Made by a program: the position numbers and the translations under genes. The notes under the pieces were generated by a model, which worked only from the letters and a program-made list of their open reading frames with translations, did not search any database and was not told where the DNA came from. Positions 42,104 through 53,980 of a stretch of DNA of 64,000 nucleotides are shown here, in pieces. The stretch spans positions 45,447,998 to 45,511,997 of the forward strand of contig NC_062223.1 in assembly GCF_902686445.1 (NCBI RefSeq). The letters are read 5' to 3'. The stretch comes from Sciurus carolinensis (Eukaryota; Chordata; Mammalia; Rodentia; Sciuridae). Every line of letters starts with the position of its first letter. The stretch's first letter is position 1.

Positions 42104-42450
42104 GTTTATGTCTTAAACTCCATGACCCCCTCCCACCCCCAAATCTGGAACTAATTGCACCATTTTCCCCCATATAGATCAAAGATCTCACTGGAAAGTC
42201 CAAATTCAAGGCTGTGCAGTTCTCCGGGCCTGTGGTTTGCAGCCTAGGAGTGCTCTCTGTTATAGAACCCGCTCCATGTCATCTCTCCTAATTTGTGCAC
42301 TTAATTGACAGCTTGTTAACAGTTCATTAGGAACACTGAAAACCATGTGGCAAAAACAGATCTGTCTAGCAGAGAGGATGTGGTCCTTCTTCTGAGCCAC
42401 TGTTTATTAAAAATTTTGCCAGAAGCAAAATAGCATGACAGAAACAACGC
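42098..42450. promoter_or_regulatory. Weak conserved-element candidate
   Basis: Repeat-free with CTAATTTGTGCACTTAATTGACAG-like homeobox-rich sequence (near 42288-42312; palindromic GTGCAC) and GGAACTAATTGCACC (near 42148). Conservation unmeasured. Confidence 0.3.
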
Positions 42451-43669
42451 ACCACCTCCTTTCAAAATGAGGACCTTCAGTCCCTTTCTGCTAAACTTCT
42501 CATTTCCTGGGACACTGTGTTGTCTCCCGATGGGGACTTTGATCTTTAATCCGTGGGCCTGTGATGCACAAAGATCCTCGGAGCAGCAAAGGGAGGACTC
42601 ATCCATCCATGAAGACAGATGGGCCACCCTTAAAGGCTCTGGGGATTGGCACTTGAGTATGCCTCTCATTTTCCTGCCTCCTACTCGCCCTCCTCTGGGT
42701 CTCTGGATGCTTTTGTGGAAACTTAGGGTAGAACCAGTTACAATGCAAAATTCTTTCCTATAACCCTCCCTGACCCTTCATTTTTTTGCTTATAACATTT
42801 GCTCTTCCTGTGTAAGATCGCATTACACCGTGGCTGGTTAGGTGTTTCTTTGCTGTGAACATTATGAGCGCTTGAGTTTTCTCCATCTCTGGATCCCCAG
42901 CACGGGGCAACCTGGAGTTGAACCGTTGGAGTTATTGCTTTTAGGACATCTTTAAGCATCTTGTTCTCAACTACTTCCTTACCACCACCACCTCCTGCCT
43001 CAGTCCCCACCATTCAGAAGACTCCCAGTGAAGCCAGAATTAAAGACAGACAGTTAATATAGATAGATGATCAGGTGGGATTGAGAAAATGGAGGCCGAT
43101 TTGAGTCCAGGAAGTTGGAAACTGCCCCTGGGAGGCTGAATGTTCATGTCTCCAGAGTCCTTTGATACCACCCCTTCCAAAAAGGTTGTTCATGAAGCAA
43201 CTCCTGAGCAGACAGAGCGACTAATCAACGCCCCCTGGGCTACAGCTCCCTCCCTGCCTAGCTCTACACCTTGGCCCTTCAGCCCACCTGCTCACCCTAG
43301 CCCACCATTCCACCAACATATCCCAGTCACTATACAGGATGGGGGGAAATGAACAAGATAAGGAAGAAGAATGCAGAGAACAAAGGAAACTTTAGTCTAT
43401 AAAAGGGCAGGGTACTCTCACTTCTTGGGATATCAGAATACCAGCCATGGCCCCCTTCTCCCTCCCAGGAGAAGTCTGTGTTACTACCTTTAAATGAAAC
43501 CCACTTTGTATGCTTGCCTTGGTGTGCTTCTCTAATGTTCAAACTTCAACATTTGAGGAAGCAGAACTCGTCACTGATAACTGGCAGTATCAACAGTAGC
43601 ACACGTGGAAGTCTTCAGATGAGCCCGTGTGTTATAATAGGTTGGCTTCTACAAAATGAATTCAATCTA
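42451..43669. other. Unique sequence, no gene seen
   Basis: Frames of 70-117 codons on both strands overlap one another. No repeat recognised. Confidence 0.5.
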
Positions 43670-43790
43670 ATTTTATTGTATCTGACATCTACTGAGTTAC
43701 CTACTGTATTCCAGGACTTGGGCACATAGTGGTGAGCAGAACAGACATAGTCCCTTCCCAGTGGCTGTCACTTATTATTAATTGCCACAG
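43670..43790 (-). repeat. L2 fragment, antisense
   Basis: ATCTACTGAGTTACCTACTG, TATTCCAGGACTTGGGCAC, ATAGTGGTGAGCAGAACAGA and TAGTCCCTTCCCAGTGGC match the antisense L2 3' end. Confidence 0.65.
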
Positions 43791-44449
43791 ATTATAAATT
43801 TGGGAGGAACATTTCATCTTCTAAATGAATGTGATGTGTTAAAGCCCTCTTGGAGCAGAAAGTTATCAGGGAACACCCTAGTATAGAGAATTGTTCTTTT
43901 TCAAACTGCATCTGTTGTTTCCTTAGCCTTGGATTCCCTTATGCACATGGTGCCTTCTTGTCACCAGAAGGAGTGAACGAAAAAATTATTTAAAGAACTC
44001 TTCTCAGAAATTTGACATCATGAGCTTCCTGAAATCATTTCACCAGATGTTGAAAGAGATACGCCAACCTCAGGCTTGACCAGGCTTTCCCTGTTTCATC
44101 TTTGGGTACCAGCTGATAACACTGAAGCTTTGTCTATAAAAATATTTCTGTAATCTTTAACTTTTATGAGGAATCCATGTCTTAATATCTCTGGGTTAGA
44201 GTCAGGCTTTCAACAGAGCAGTCTGGGGAAATCCTAGCCAGGATGGGAGGCATGTTTTCTTAAAAGCATTGTGCTCAGGAGATTTTTCTCCAGCCAAAAG
44301 AGTCCCATGGTTGTGACAGTTCTCTGTAGGGATTGAAATTAATTTTGAGTGACATAGTTGAAGCTACCAGAGAATTCAGCAATTCCCCAGTTGAATACCC
44401 ACACATCAGCCAAGATAAAGAAACAAGCTTGGACACATCATGTTGATTG
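43791..44449. other. Unique sequence, no gene seen
   Basis: Nothing recognised. A 106-codon + frame begins at 44358 and runs into the LTR. Confidence 0.5.
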
Positions 44450-44990
44450 TGGTGGACATTTGTTAGAGGCCTCTCTAATATCCACCTCCAGCTTTTTTAA
44501 AGACCCTGATTTTTTCCTTTGGGATTTATCCTTCTCCCTTTATAGTCATACCGGTTGGGTGGGATTAACCCCTCTGCCAGCTCCTGGGATGGATTCTGAT
44601 TGGTCTCAGTCAGTTAGAGAAGCTAGTAAAATCATGAGCAGTGATTGGCTCAGAGTTGGACATGTGACCCAGTTCTAGCCAATGGCAGAGAGTGAATCCT
44701 AGGGTTTGAGGGGCACTAGTGGAACAGACTCTTTCTCCTCTACGGGTGAGAGATCTCAGCTGCCAGAAGCCACCCTGAGACCTCAAGGTGATTTCCTTGA
44801 ACTGATAGAGATCACATTGACTTAGAGGAAGGCAGAGTAGAAACTGGGTGCTTGGTGAAATTATGAAACTTTTCTTGAGCTCACTCTCAGAACTGTCTAG
44901 TTATGGAAGCTGAGATAGCATTTATATGCTTTACCTGTGAAGTTTGTTGGAGTTGGTTTTTCTGTCACTTGTAACTAAAGGGTTCCTGAT
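44450..44990 (+). mobile_element. MLT1-type MaLR solo LTR
   Basis: GATTGGCTCAGAGTTGGACA, TGTGACCCAGTTCTAGCCAA, TGGCAGAGAGTGAATCC, CTCTTTCTCCTC, AGCTGCCAGAAGCCACC, GAGACCTCAAGG and the end GAGTTGGTTTTTCTGTCACT, TGTAACTAAAGGGTTCCTGA follow MLT1 order. The 5' edge is approximate. Confidence 0.75.
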
Positions 44991-45417
44991 TACTAATAGT
45001 CAAAATGTCTTATACATTAGAATCAATTGGTCAGCGATCAATAACAGGATGGAATTTAGCCCAAGAGGACAACTGTGAAAGCTTTTGGGAAGGGTAGCTC
45101 AGGACTGGGAATACCAACAGGCTCTTATCACAGCAGTAGGACCCCAAAGATGGTGATGATTTCTGAGTGGGGCAGGCTGGGGTGCTGACCAAGCCCAATA
45201 CAGGTCAAGCATGTTCCTTTCTGTTGGGTCTGTCCCATTGCCTGGCAGAGAGCAGCTAGTTCCTGTGTGTTAAAGGGTAGCCTAAAGCAACTCACTTGAA
45301 AAAGTCCTGGGAAAGGAAGAGGACAAATTCTGAGTAAATGTCACTTTACATAGAGAGGTAATTAGAGATACTGGGAGCATCTTCCACTTCCACTAGACTG
45401 GAACCCTTTGGATCTAC
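44991..45417. other. Unique sequence, no gene seen
   Basis: Nothing recognised in this interval. Confidence 0.55.
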
Positions 45418-45720
45418 ACTGTCTAGTGCTGTCGCCAGTGGCCACCCGGCCATTGAGAACTGGGAATGTGTTTGTGTAAATTGAGATGTGCTGTCAGTGT
45501 AAAAGTCACACGGGATTTTCAAGAAAGTACAAAAAAAAAAAAAAAGTAAAATATCTCATGCTTAATTGTTTATATTAATCACATGTTGAATTGAAAGTAC
45601 TTTGGCTATATTGGGTTAAATAAAATATATTATCCATAATAATTTAACCTGTTTCTTTGTAGCTTTATTAACATGGTACTAATGCCGAAAATTTAACACT
45701 GCATATGTGGTTTCATTTGC
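45418..45720. mobile_element. Ancient DNA-transposon fossil
   Basis: CTGTCTAGTGCTGTCGCCAG, GGCCATTGAGAACTGGGAAT, AAATTGAGATGTGCTGTCAG, TGTAAAAGTCACACGGGATT, AAAATATCTCATGCTTAATT, CACATGTTGAATTGAAAGTA, CTATATTGGGTTAAATAAAA and ACCTGTTTCTTTGTAGC are an old mammalian nonautonomous DNA element seen widely. The family name is not certain. A 14-nt A run (45532-45545) interrupts it. Confidence 0.75.
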
Positions 45721-46880
45721 TTTGTATGCCAATGCCTGGCCCAGGGTTTCCCATGTTGTTTTGAGTGAAGGAATCATGACTGGAAGTTTCCATTGAGAGC
45801 CCTGTCAGCACACCACAGCCTGTGCTTCCACAGTGTATGTGTGTGGGGGGGTGGGGGTTGGGGGACTTTCTATAGAACTGGTGTCCTGATGTGGTTGGAT
45901 CTGAGTTAGGCACAGCCCTGGGTGTTAAAGGCAGCCTTTTCTGAAGAAGGTGACCCTTCTGGAGGCAAGGTCCAGGAAATAGGTGGCCTCTGGCAGGAAA
46001 GGAGACTTTGGAAGGCTTCCCAGTTTTGAATCTAGACAAAGAGCCTTCTAGATATGACTGAGGACAGTTCTGGGTTGGGAAGAAAGAGAGTGGCTTCTGC
46101 TCACAGTGGCAGACTGGAAGTAGCTGGGGTAAGAGCTTTGGGTGACCCAGTGGGCATTGCGAGAGAGCTGATGTCCCAGACCAGCTGGCCTAGTGGGTGT
46201 TACTCTGTGCTGATGTCCTTGAGTGAAGCCTCATCTGCGTGTTGCTACCTGGCTTTCTGGTCCAGAGCTGGTTGAACCTAGGAGGTTGTGGCAGCAGAGC
46301 TTAGTGAGAACAGCCGGCTGCCCCTCTGTGTGTGGATGTGCTTGGTGCATGAACAACCTCAGCAGAGGAGACTCTGATGCTTATGGAAATTATTTTTCAA
46401 ACAATCTATCTCTAAAGTGTGTCTGGCAGGACCGCCCAAACTGGAGAAACCAAAAAGTGATTGTATGGTGAAAAAAGAAGTTCTCTAGCCTGACTGTGCT
46501 CAGGCTGCTTTGCTGAATGACCTCCAGGACTTGCCTAAACCCAGAATTCCATTGGCCTGGTGTCAGGAATTTTCTAGAGTGTCCCCATCCCCATTCCATG
46601 GACAGAGGGATGTCTTCTCTACTCCGTGTCGACTTCAGTTGTTTCATCTGTTATTTGCTAATGTGTTTGTTAGTGGCCCTGTCTCCTCTGCCAGACACAT
46701 ACACAAGGACAGGGTTCTTTGTTACAGAAAGATAACTCTGACACAGAGCAGGGGCTGAAGCAATATTTTTTTAAAAGACAGTGGCTAAGGACATGGGTGT
46801 GTCTGAACGACATTAGACTCAAAGATATATGAATTCAGCTTCATTCTGTTAGCTAGAAGAATGTATTTTACTTAATTAAC
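45721..46880. other. Unique sequence with G4 motif
   Basis: Frames of 65-108 codons on both strands between 45713 and 46758 overlap and are not supported. The G4 motif is listed separately. Confidence 0.5.
45845..45864 (+). other. G-quadruplex motif
   Basis: Runs of seven, five and five G separated by T and TT. The seven-G run can serve as two tracts, giving a short-loop quadruplex. Confidence 0.55.
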
Positions 46881-46882
46881 TA

Positions 46883-47083
46883 ATTTATTTTTATTTATTT
46901 TTTGGTGATACTTGGGATTGAACCCAGGGATGCTCTACCACTGAGATACATCCCCAACCTTTCTTATTTTCTATTTTGAGACAGAATTTTACTAAGTTGC
47001 TCAGACTGAACTCAGACATGTGGTCCTCCCGTCTGAGCCTCCTGTTTGACTGGGATGACAGGCATGTGCCACCTTTCCTGGCT
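46883..47083 (-). mobile_element. B1-dID composite SINE
   Basis: On the - strand: GCCAGGAAAGGTGGCACATG, CTGTCATCCCAGTC, CTCAGACGGGAGGACCACAT, GAGTTCAGTCTGAGCAACTT, AAATTCTGTCTCAAAATAG, then the ID half GGTTGGGGATGTATCTCAGT, GGTAGAGCATCCCTGGGTTC, AATCCCAAGTATCACC and an A/T-rich tail. The ID half lacks the GCTTGCC..GTGTGAGG segment, as expected for the composite. Confidence 0.9.
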
Positions 47084-47154
47084 AGGGGGATTGTCTTTTA
47101 ACCTCTCTTGGCCTCATTGTTCAATGGATTAGTGATGCCCTAGAGCCTTTTAGC

Positions 47155-47240
47155 ATTCATTCAACAAACCTATATTGAGCACCTTCTATGAGCCAGGTTG
47201 TATGCTAGGTGCTGGGATCAAAGAATATTAAAGTGTCTGG
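47155..47240 (-). repeat. L2 3' end, antisense
   Basis: ATTCATTCAACAAACCTATA, TTGAGCACCTTCTATGAGCC, AGGTTGTATGCTAGGTGCTG and GGATCAAAG are the reverse complement of the L2 terminus. Confidence 0.8.
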
Positions 47241-48695
47241 CATACGTTGAATACGTACACATGTGATATATACATCTGCATATACATATGCATCGATGAT
47301 CCATTATCCCTAACTTGCCTGGTCCTCTGTTCAGTTCTTATTGAAGAAATATTGCCTTTCTACTCCATTGGGGTGGAGTGAGGAGACCCTATATATAAAG
47401 GTATTTTCCTTCTCTAGACCTGAAATAAGGAAGACGGAGAGCTGATGAACTTGGGGTCCTGTTGGAATTTCGGCTGAGCACAGGCAGGTTGTCTGACTCT
47501 ACCTACATGTTAAAACTCATCAATAAATGAGAGACCCAAGTCCTTGCATGATCCTGGGAATTGTGAAGCCAAGGAATTCTCCCATATTCTGCCCCTAAAG
47601 GAGGCATCATATCTGAATCCTTTTCTGTCTTCTCCCAAAGAAAACCCCAACGAAGCTCAAATGGATGGATGAGCCAGGAGATATCTGTGGGGAAGAAAAG
47701 ACTTAAAAAAAAGTTATTGATTTTTTCAGGGTCTTGAAAGTTTCCAACTTGCCAGGATGGTAATTCCACAATTATCTGGCGAGAAAAATGTAAGACTGGG
47801 GTTGGGGATAATAGGGCTTAGTTGTTTGGAACTTCTAAGGAAATCAGTACCAAGTATTTACTTAAAAAATAGTTTTCAAGATTAAACATTTTCTACAAAT
47901 TTCTCACTGAATAAACAATTCAATGTCATAGTTTTGGAAAACCTGTGATGTTGGTGACTTAATCGACTTCATGGTAGTGCTAATGGCACCAGAAACTCCA
48001 GAATCTCTGACTGAGAGCTAGGTGTTGACTTTTGGAAGAGGGCTGTTGAAACTTGTAGCTTTCTGGTTCACTGGGCCATTCACCAAATCAAGATCTTTAG
48101 GGATGACACTAAGAAAGATTGACAGTTTAATAAGGAATTGGCATTGATTCTCAAGATCAAATCGAGTGTTGCTGTCATTTTTTTTTCTATGCCCAAAGAC
48201 CCAAAATCAACCCTATGCCCCAAATTCACTTTAGAGGTCCATTCTTCTCTTGCCAAAGACTGTCTGTCTTCCTTGATTTGGTGTTTTAGCCTCTGTCCAT
48301 TTCTCATTCAATCTGTCAGTTTACTAGTTTCATGACCGGGTGGGCACTTTTCCATCTTTGCAGAATCCCATTAAGAAATTTCAACATCATTTTCAGGAAT
48401 AAATGACCTTGTCTTCTGATTTCTGATTTATGGCTCAAAATCCCTCACTTACTCCGGAGTTGACGTTGTCTTGATCTCACCCTGATTCTTTCTTCTCTTC
48501 TCTTGGAGCTATGACCTTCACTAATTGTGGAACAGAAGCAGAATGTGATAAACCCAGTCCCTCTTCCCAAGAATTTCCCTGGCTTTGTGGTCTCAGTTGG
48601 TGCTTAGTATCTTGTTCCTTTTTTAGATTTTGAGCATGAAGCTCCCTTCCTAGGGTGCAACACTGGGTAACCTTGATCAGATTTTAGAATTTCAA

Positions 48696-48700
<5 letters not shown>
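47241..48700. other. Unique sequence, no gene seen
   Basis: About 1.45 kb without an assignable repeat. Antisense-paired frames at 48080-48335 are not coding. Confidence 0.5.

Positions 48701-48733
<33 letters not shown>
48701..48733 (+). repeat. (TC)n microsatellite
   Basis: About 16 uninterrupted TC units, a polypurine/polypyrimidine tract that can adopt triplex DNA. Confidence 0.95.
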
Positions 48734-48736
<3 letters not shown>

Positions 48737-49029
48737 GATTATGTGTTTCTGCACTCTATGAATGTTCACAATTTTTGCTTCTTATATGACTAATACCATG
48801 TGTGACCAGAATTGGAAAATGTTGACTCTCTTTATAGCCTTTATTTTCCTGTCTTTTATTATTCTTGATATTCTTCTACTGTGTTTTGGAGTCATCAAAC
48901 TACACATGCTAATTCTTGAGAATTACATATTGGTGATGAATTCCAAATTTTTCTTAATGATTCTACTGATGCATACTGAAAGTGAGAATGGTTTTGTGCA
49001 TATGCAAATATTCAGTGGTCTAGTATAAT

Positions 49030-49200
49030 GGAATTGAGTGGATTCCATATTTGTTCAGTTACTAAATGGTTACATAACTTGACTTGGGCTAGTTATGTTG
49101 CCTCTCTGAGACTCAGTTTCCATAATTGTAATAAAACCATACGGTATTTACTCTGTAGAGTCATTCTGAGGGTTGCATTAGCTTCAAACTAGCAAATGAC
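49030..49200 (+). repeat. MIR SINE
   Basis: GGTTACATAACTTGACTTGG, GCTAGTTATGTTGCCTCTCT, GAGACTCAGTTTCCATAATT and GTAGAGTCATTCTGAGGGTT follow MIR order. Confidence 0.7.
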
Positions 49201-49694
49201 TAAAAACCCAGTCTTTAGACAAATATTTCTTTGCAAAATCTGCACTTTTGATTCATAAGTAGAAAGAAAACATGTATAACTTACTTTTGTGGAGTTTGAA
49301 AATTAACTATCTTGGACTGAGAGGTACTACATAAATTAAGATTTTAAATTAAAGTAAAATTAGAAATGGAATTTTCTGAAATTTTCAAACATTTAAAGAA
49401 AAACAACAGTGAACCACTTTGTAAACTGGAATTTCCTTTTTTTTTTTAAGCCTTTCCTTATTAAGTTGGTAGGAATCATCGTTTTGAAATGCTAAGGTTC
49501 ACTTCAGAGGTGTCTGTGAATTTTCATTGCATACAGAAAATAGGGGCTGGCAAATGGTTTAATATGTGCTTCTTTTTTTAAAAAAAGAAAATTTATGTCA
49601 AAACGTCTTTTACTATGGAAGTTGCCTCATTGTCCAAGGAGAATCATCTTCAGCAGTCACTTGAGGTGTCAGCTGCTCGCCACCCAGTGTGATA
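49201..49694. other. AT-rich unique sequence
   Basis: No gene or repeat assigned; T and A runs at 49437-49448 and 49574-49588. Confidence 0.5.
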
Positions 49695-49738
49695 ATGCCA
49701 GGTATTAGCTTTCTGTTACTGTGAGTAATACCTGGCAT
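49695..49738. repeat. 13-bp inverted repeat straddling an LTR edge
   Basis: ATGCCAGGTATTA (49695-49707) and TAATACCTGGCAT (49726-49738) are perfect inverted copies with an 18-nt loop. The right arm lies inside the LTR and the left arm crosses its edge. Confidence 0.9.
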
Positions 49739-50080
49739 AATGAACTTATAAAGACAAAAGTTTTATTTTGGCTCTTGATTTTGGCGGTTCCAGTCCATGA
49801 TCAGCTGGCTCCATTGCTTCTGGACCTGCGGTGAGGTAGTACATCACGATGACAGTGTGGGGCCTAACTTCTCAGTTCATGGCTAGGAAGTAAAAAAGAG
49901 AAAGAGGAAGAGGCCTGGGTCCCACAATCCCCTTTAAGGACACACCCTTCATGACCCAAGACCCTCCTCCAGGCCCCGCCTCTTAAAGGTTTCAGCACCT
50001 TCCAATAGTGCCAAGCTGGTGAGTGAGCAAGACTTTAACACACGGACCTCTGGGAGACACTTAAGATTCAAACAGTAGCA
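49703..50080 (-). mobile_element. Rodent-type MaLR solo LTR
   Basis: TTAGCTTTCTGTTACTGTGA, TATAAAGACAAAAGTTTTAT, TTTGGCTCTTGATTTTGG, TCCAGTCCATGATCAGCTGG, CTCCATTGCTTCTGGACCTG, TGAGGTAGTACATCACGATG, CCTCCTCCAGGCCCCGCCTC, AAAGGTTTCAGCACCTTCC, AATAGTGCCAAGCTGG, CTCTGGGAGACACTTAAGAT and TCAAACAGTAGCA give a near-complete antisense LTR. Confidence 0.9.
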
Positions 50081-51299
50081 GTCAAGCAGCTGTGCCCTGG
50101 TTGAGGGCATTGTCATGAAGGGATCCAGGAAGGGCTGGTATTTTGTTAACCATGTCTTGGCTCAGATGCTCACCAAGGCTCATCTGTTCTACCCAAGGGC
50201 AATTTTGGTGGATGTTGCTATTTATGCATCTGGAAGGACCTATTTACAAAAGGAATACAGAATTACAAACATGAAATTGGATCCAGGACCTTGAAAGGGG
50301 TCCCAGTCAACGAAGCACCCTGAAGCTGAGGCTGCAGTAGCCTCATGTAATTCTGCCCCATCTCCCCACCTGACAAGCTCTGTGAAACATAGATGCGGAA
50401 TCCTAGAGACTGATGGGCAAGTTAAATTTAAGGCTGGTAATAGTTGATTTTCCTTCATTGCAGTGACTGAGCAGTTGTCAGCAAGCTGGGAATTGCAAAA
50501 GATGAATTTGAGAACTAACACCAAGATGTTTTCTAATTATAATTTGTGTTTCATTACACTGTGCAAAATGTCAATGCTAAAATCATTTTTAAGCTAATAA
50601 AAATGCCAAGAACTACTACATAATTTGTTTCCTATGTGCAATTTACCATACTTCTGTAGATGCATTTTAATGCCATATGTGATCTTTTTAGAAAAATTTG
50701 CAAACTATGTGTAATGCAATAGAATATTTCACTATAGATTATGATTTTGAGGTCATTGTGATTTCTGAGCTACCCCAAATGTTTTTGTAGTGAGTGGGAC
50801 ATAACCGTTCCTGTGAATTCTTATATTATCATAATAAATAGCAGAAGCCTGATTTTTAAAGTTTCTTTTAAATTTGAGTTTGGGAATTTCTTATATGTCT
50901 ATTTTAATCTTCTGACTGAAAATGGTATATCAAATATCATCAGTTTTTTAACTGTTGTTTTATCATTGAAAATGTATATTTTTCTTTTTGTAACATTCCT
51001 TGGATGCAGTCATATGTGGATTCTAGAGTCACAAGGTTTGGATTTATTTTGGTTACCCTCATAGGATTGTAGGAACAACACTTATTTTCATGGTGAAACC
51101 TTTTGCTAAGTGCCCAAAACAGTGGCCCTTGGGGCCTTAGAAGGTCCTATTTTCAGAAAACTGCAAGATAAAGTTGCCCTCTTTTCTCTTTTCTTTTTGG
51201 CATCTGCTCCCTGGCTCTTCCTTTGCCTGGAGCCTATGGAACCGCATCTCGTTCCAAACCCCCAGTTCTCCTGTTTTGCTCAGACTGCCTGCTTACAAC
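50081..51299. other. AT-rich unique sequence
   Basis: No gene or repeat assigned. The part 50520-50780 is AT-rich and repeat-free but has few recognisable motifs. Confidence 0.5.
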
Positions 51300-51600
51300 C
51301 ATTGTAATGTACAATTAGCACTGAAGCACATGCAGATAATAAGAGAATCATCATAAAAGCACTAAACAGAGCAAATAACATTTCAGGCTGGATTTAATCC
51401 CAAATACCTGGCGCTCTGAAGCAGGGAGGTACAGAAACCCAGAAGCCAAGAATGCCCTGCGGTTATTGAGGAAGATTAGAATTATGTACAAAAATATATG
51501 TATGTACAACCACAATAGTCAGATTCAGATATTAATATCAGGACTGCATGCCGAGGGAGTAAATATGGTTAATTCAAAGATAGAAAGGGCTGGAATCAAA
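51300..51600. promoter_or_regulatory. Weak conserved-element candidate
   Basis: Repeat-free, with TACAATTAGCAC, GCTGGATTTAATCCC (near 51388-51402; OTX/PITX-type TAATCC), ATTAATATC and GGTTAATTC motifs. Unmeasured. Confidence 0.35.
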
Positions 51601-51894
51601 AGGGGAAGGTTTTTAGGTTTAATGTAGCATTGAAACAGTTCTTCTGGTCAAAGGATGGTAAGAGAGACACTCAGATAAGGTGGGAAGAGTGAGGATGGGG
51701 CCCTGGGATCTTGGTCAAGACTCTAAACCTTGGAGTGGGGCCGCCATCTTGGCCTTGGCATGGCCATTTACATCTCTTTGCATCGCTTTCCTCATTAAAA
51801 AGAAAAAAAAAGGTTTGAATAAAAATATTTGCTGATGTTTCCTGGAGGTTGGACACTGATGCTTCTATTCCAGCTAATATGTTCATTTAAATTA

Positions 51895-52025
51895 TAGTAA
51901 TAGCTCCTAGTCAAGTGCTTATTCTGTTGTGCAACTGTGGTTGAGAGAGGTGAAGTCATTTCCCAAAGTTCTCACAGCCACAGTGAGCCTCAGAGTGAAC
52001 TCTGTTCAATCTGATTCCGACTTAA
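51895..52025 (-). repeat. MIR SINE, antisense
   Basis: AGTAATAGCTCCTAGTCAAG, AGAGAGGTGAAGTCATTTCC, CAAAGTTCTCACAGCCACAG and TGAGCCTCAGAGTGAACTC follow the antisense MIR. Confidence 0.65.
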
Positions 52026-52176
52026 GGGTGCCTTGCTTACCCCAGGACCTGAGCCTGGAGTGAGCACCCTGCCAGGTCTCCTCCCTAGGCTTTCCTGAGG
52101 TCGTCATCACAGGAGAGTGCCTTTGGTCAGGCCTCGGGATCTTCTTGAGGCATTTCCGTTTGTCAGTCTCTCCCTC

Positions 52177-52540
52177 CCTTAGTCAGCTTTCCATCACTGT
52201 AACAAATACCACAGATAAATCAACTTAAAAGGAGGAAAGGTTTATTTGAGCTCATGGTTTCAATACATGGGTCCTTGGCCCTGTGGTTTGGGGGCCTGTA
52301 GGGGGACAGTATATCACAGCGGGAACATGAAGTGGACGAAGCTGCTTGCCTCATGGCAGCCGGGAGCAAAGAGAGAGTAAGAGGCTGGCATCCCAATATC
52401 CTCTTCAAGGATATTTCTCCAATGACCTAACTAGGTCCAACTGCCTAAAGGTTCTACCATCTCTCAATAGCACCACGAGTTGGGGACCAAGCCTTCCACA
52501 CATGGGCCTTTGGGACACATTCAAGATCCAAACTATAGCA
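52177..52540 (-). mobile_element. Rodent-type MaLR solo LTR
   Basis: TTAGTCAGCTTTCCATCACT, GTAACAAATACCACAGATAA, GGAAAGGTTTATTTGAGCTC, ATGGTTTCAATACATGGG, GGGACAGTATATCACAGCGG, TGCCTCATGGCAGCCGGGAG, CCATCTCTCAATAGCACC, TGGGGACCAAGCCTTCCACA and GATCCAAACTATAGCA are full-length landmarks. Confidence 0.95.
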
Positions 52541-53219
52541 ACCTTCCAGCTTCAGGCTACCAAGGTTGAGATGTGTGATAAATCCAGGCGTGGAGACTGG
52601 ATGGTTAGGAAGAGCAGGAGGAGAGGGCCAAATGTTCCCAATAAGCACCTTGTTCTCCTAGAGATCCAGGGGCGCTTAGGAAAGCGTGCAAGACACAGCT
52701 AGAGGCTGATACATAATAAATAGACCTCAGTATTGCCTTCTCTATCCCGGACACTGGCTCAGGCAGTGTGCAGAGCCCAAAGCTGATGATTTATTAATTA
52801 CGTTTTCCAGATGGAATGGCAGCCTAAGGGGTGGTTTTCTACCTAAAATAGACACCAAGGATGTAGAGACACTCAAGGTCTAGTAACTGACCTTAGCGTT
52901 TCCATCTTTGCCACTAAGCCCGAAAGGGCTGCTCTGTTGGAGGGAACTGATAAAAATCCTTCTTTACCAATAATTTCCAGCCTCCAAACTTCAATTTTTA
53001 CAGAATTCCATCAGAAGGCTAAACTCTATTGACAATTTACTATTGTATTTAAATCACAAAGTGTTTCCAGATCATTTTTTATCAGAGCTCAGTGAGAGGG
53101 GATAAACATGGGATCCTTTGTTTTGGTAGAAAAGTTATTTGAAATTCTGCATGCTCTACAGTACCTTAAGTGCCCCGAGGGGTCTTTTTCTCAGATAACT
53201 TCCTCTAGGCTGTAAGTGG
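52541..53219. other. Unique sequence, AT-rich right part
   Basis: The segment 52780-52800 has GATTTATTAATTACG, suggesting the regulatory candidate that follows could begin further left. No gene. Confidence 0.5.
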
Positions 53220-53980
53220 GATCTGCCTTCAGCACGTGGTGTTTTTAAACCCAAAGTAAATGGGTATTTTGCAAAGCTTAAGTGTGTGGGAGGTTGGTTT
53301 TCTTTGCATTTTAAATCTTCTAATAAAGCTTCTGAACTTTAGAAAACAAATCATTGGCCTCCAAAGGTTGCTGGGAGTTATTATTTTTGCTTGCTCAACG
53401 TGAAGATGGCTAATCTCCAACACATCACATTGCGTGTGTTGTTCTTCGCATGACATTAGGGTATTAGTCCTCAGCACAGTATAGACTTATTAGCTCCTTT
53501 TCCTGTTTTCATGGTGTGTATTTTAATAGCAGAAGGGGATTTGCTGATGATTAAGAAGGAAAATAGAAGGAGAAAAGTTCTTATTACATAAAATAATTCT
53601 TTGCTTGCATAAAGAGGATTCTCTGGGGCTTAATTGGGAAAAAAACAAACAGGAGATAAGTGCCCTAGATGTTTACAGGTTAAACATTCCGTAAGTGGCT
53701 CTGGAATCAGCCCTTCCCGGCAGTCGCAGGGTGGCTAATTGCTGGAGCATCAAAACCGTTTGAGCAACTTCATTTTCCCCGGGGAACGACACTCACAACA
53801 GGATAATGCTTACCCTGATAGAAGTGTCACAGTGGGGACTCGGCATAATTTGCTGATATGATATCAAAAATAGCATTAAGGTAATTACATTTTGCACTTG
53901 TAATATTTCACAGGCAATAATACAGTAGAAAATTGCACTTGGGGGCGGGGTACCCTGGTCATTTAAAACTTTTTTTTTTT
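53220..53980. promoter_or_regulatory. Strong candidate conserved noncoding element
   Basis: Repeat-free block of about 750 bp with many homeobox and POU-like cores: GGGCTTAATTGGG (near 53627), GGCTAATTGCTGG (near 53732), GGTAATTACAT (near 53879) and AATTGCACTTGG. TTGCACTTG occurs twice (53892 and 53934). GGGGGCGGGG, an Sp/KLF site, starts at 53941 and closes the block. A T run at 53971-53986 marks the edge. Confidence 0.5.
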
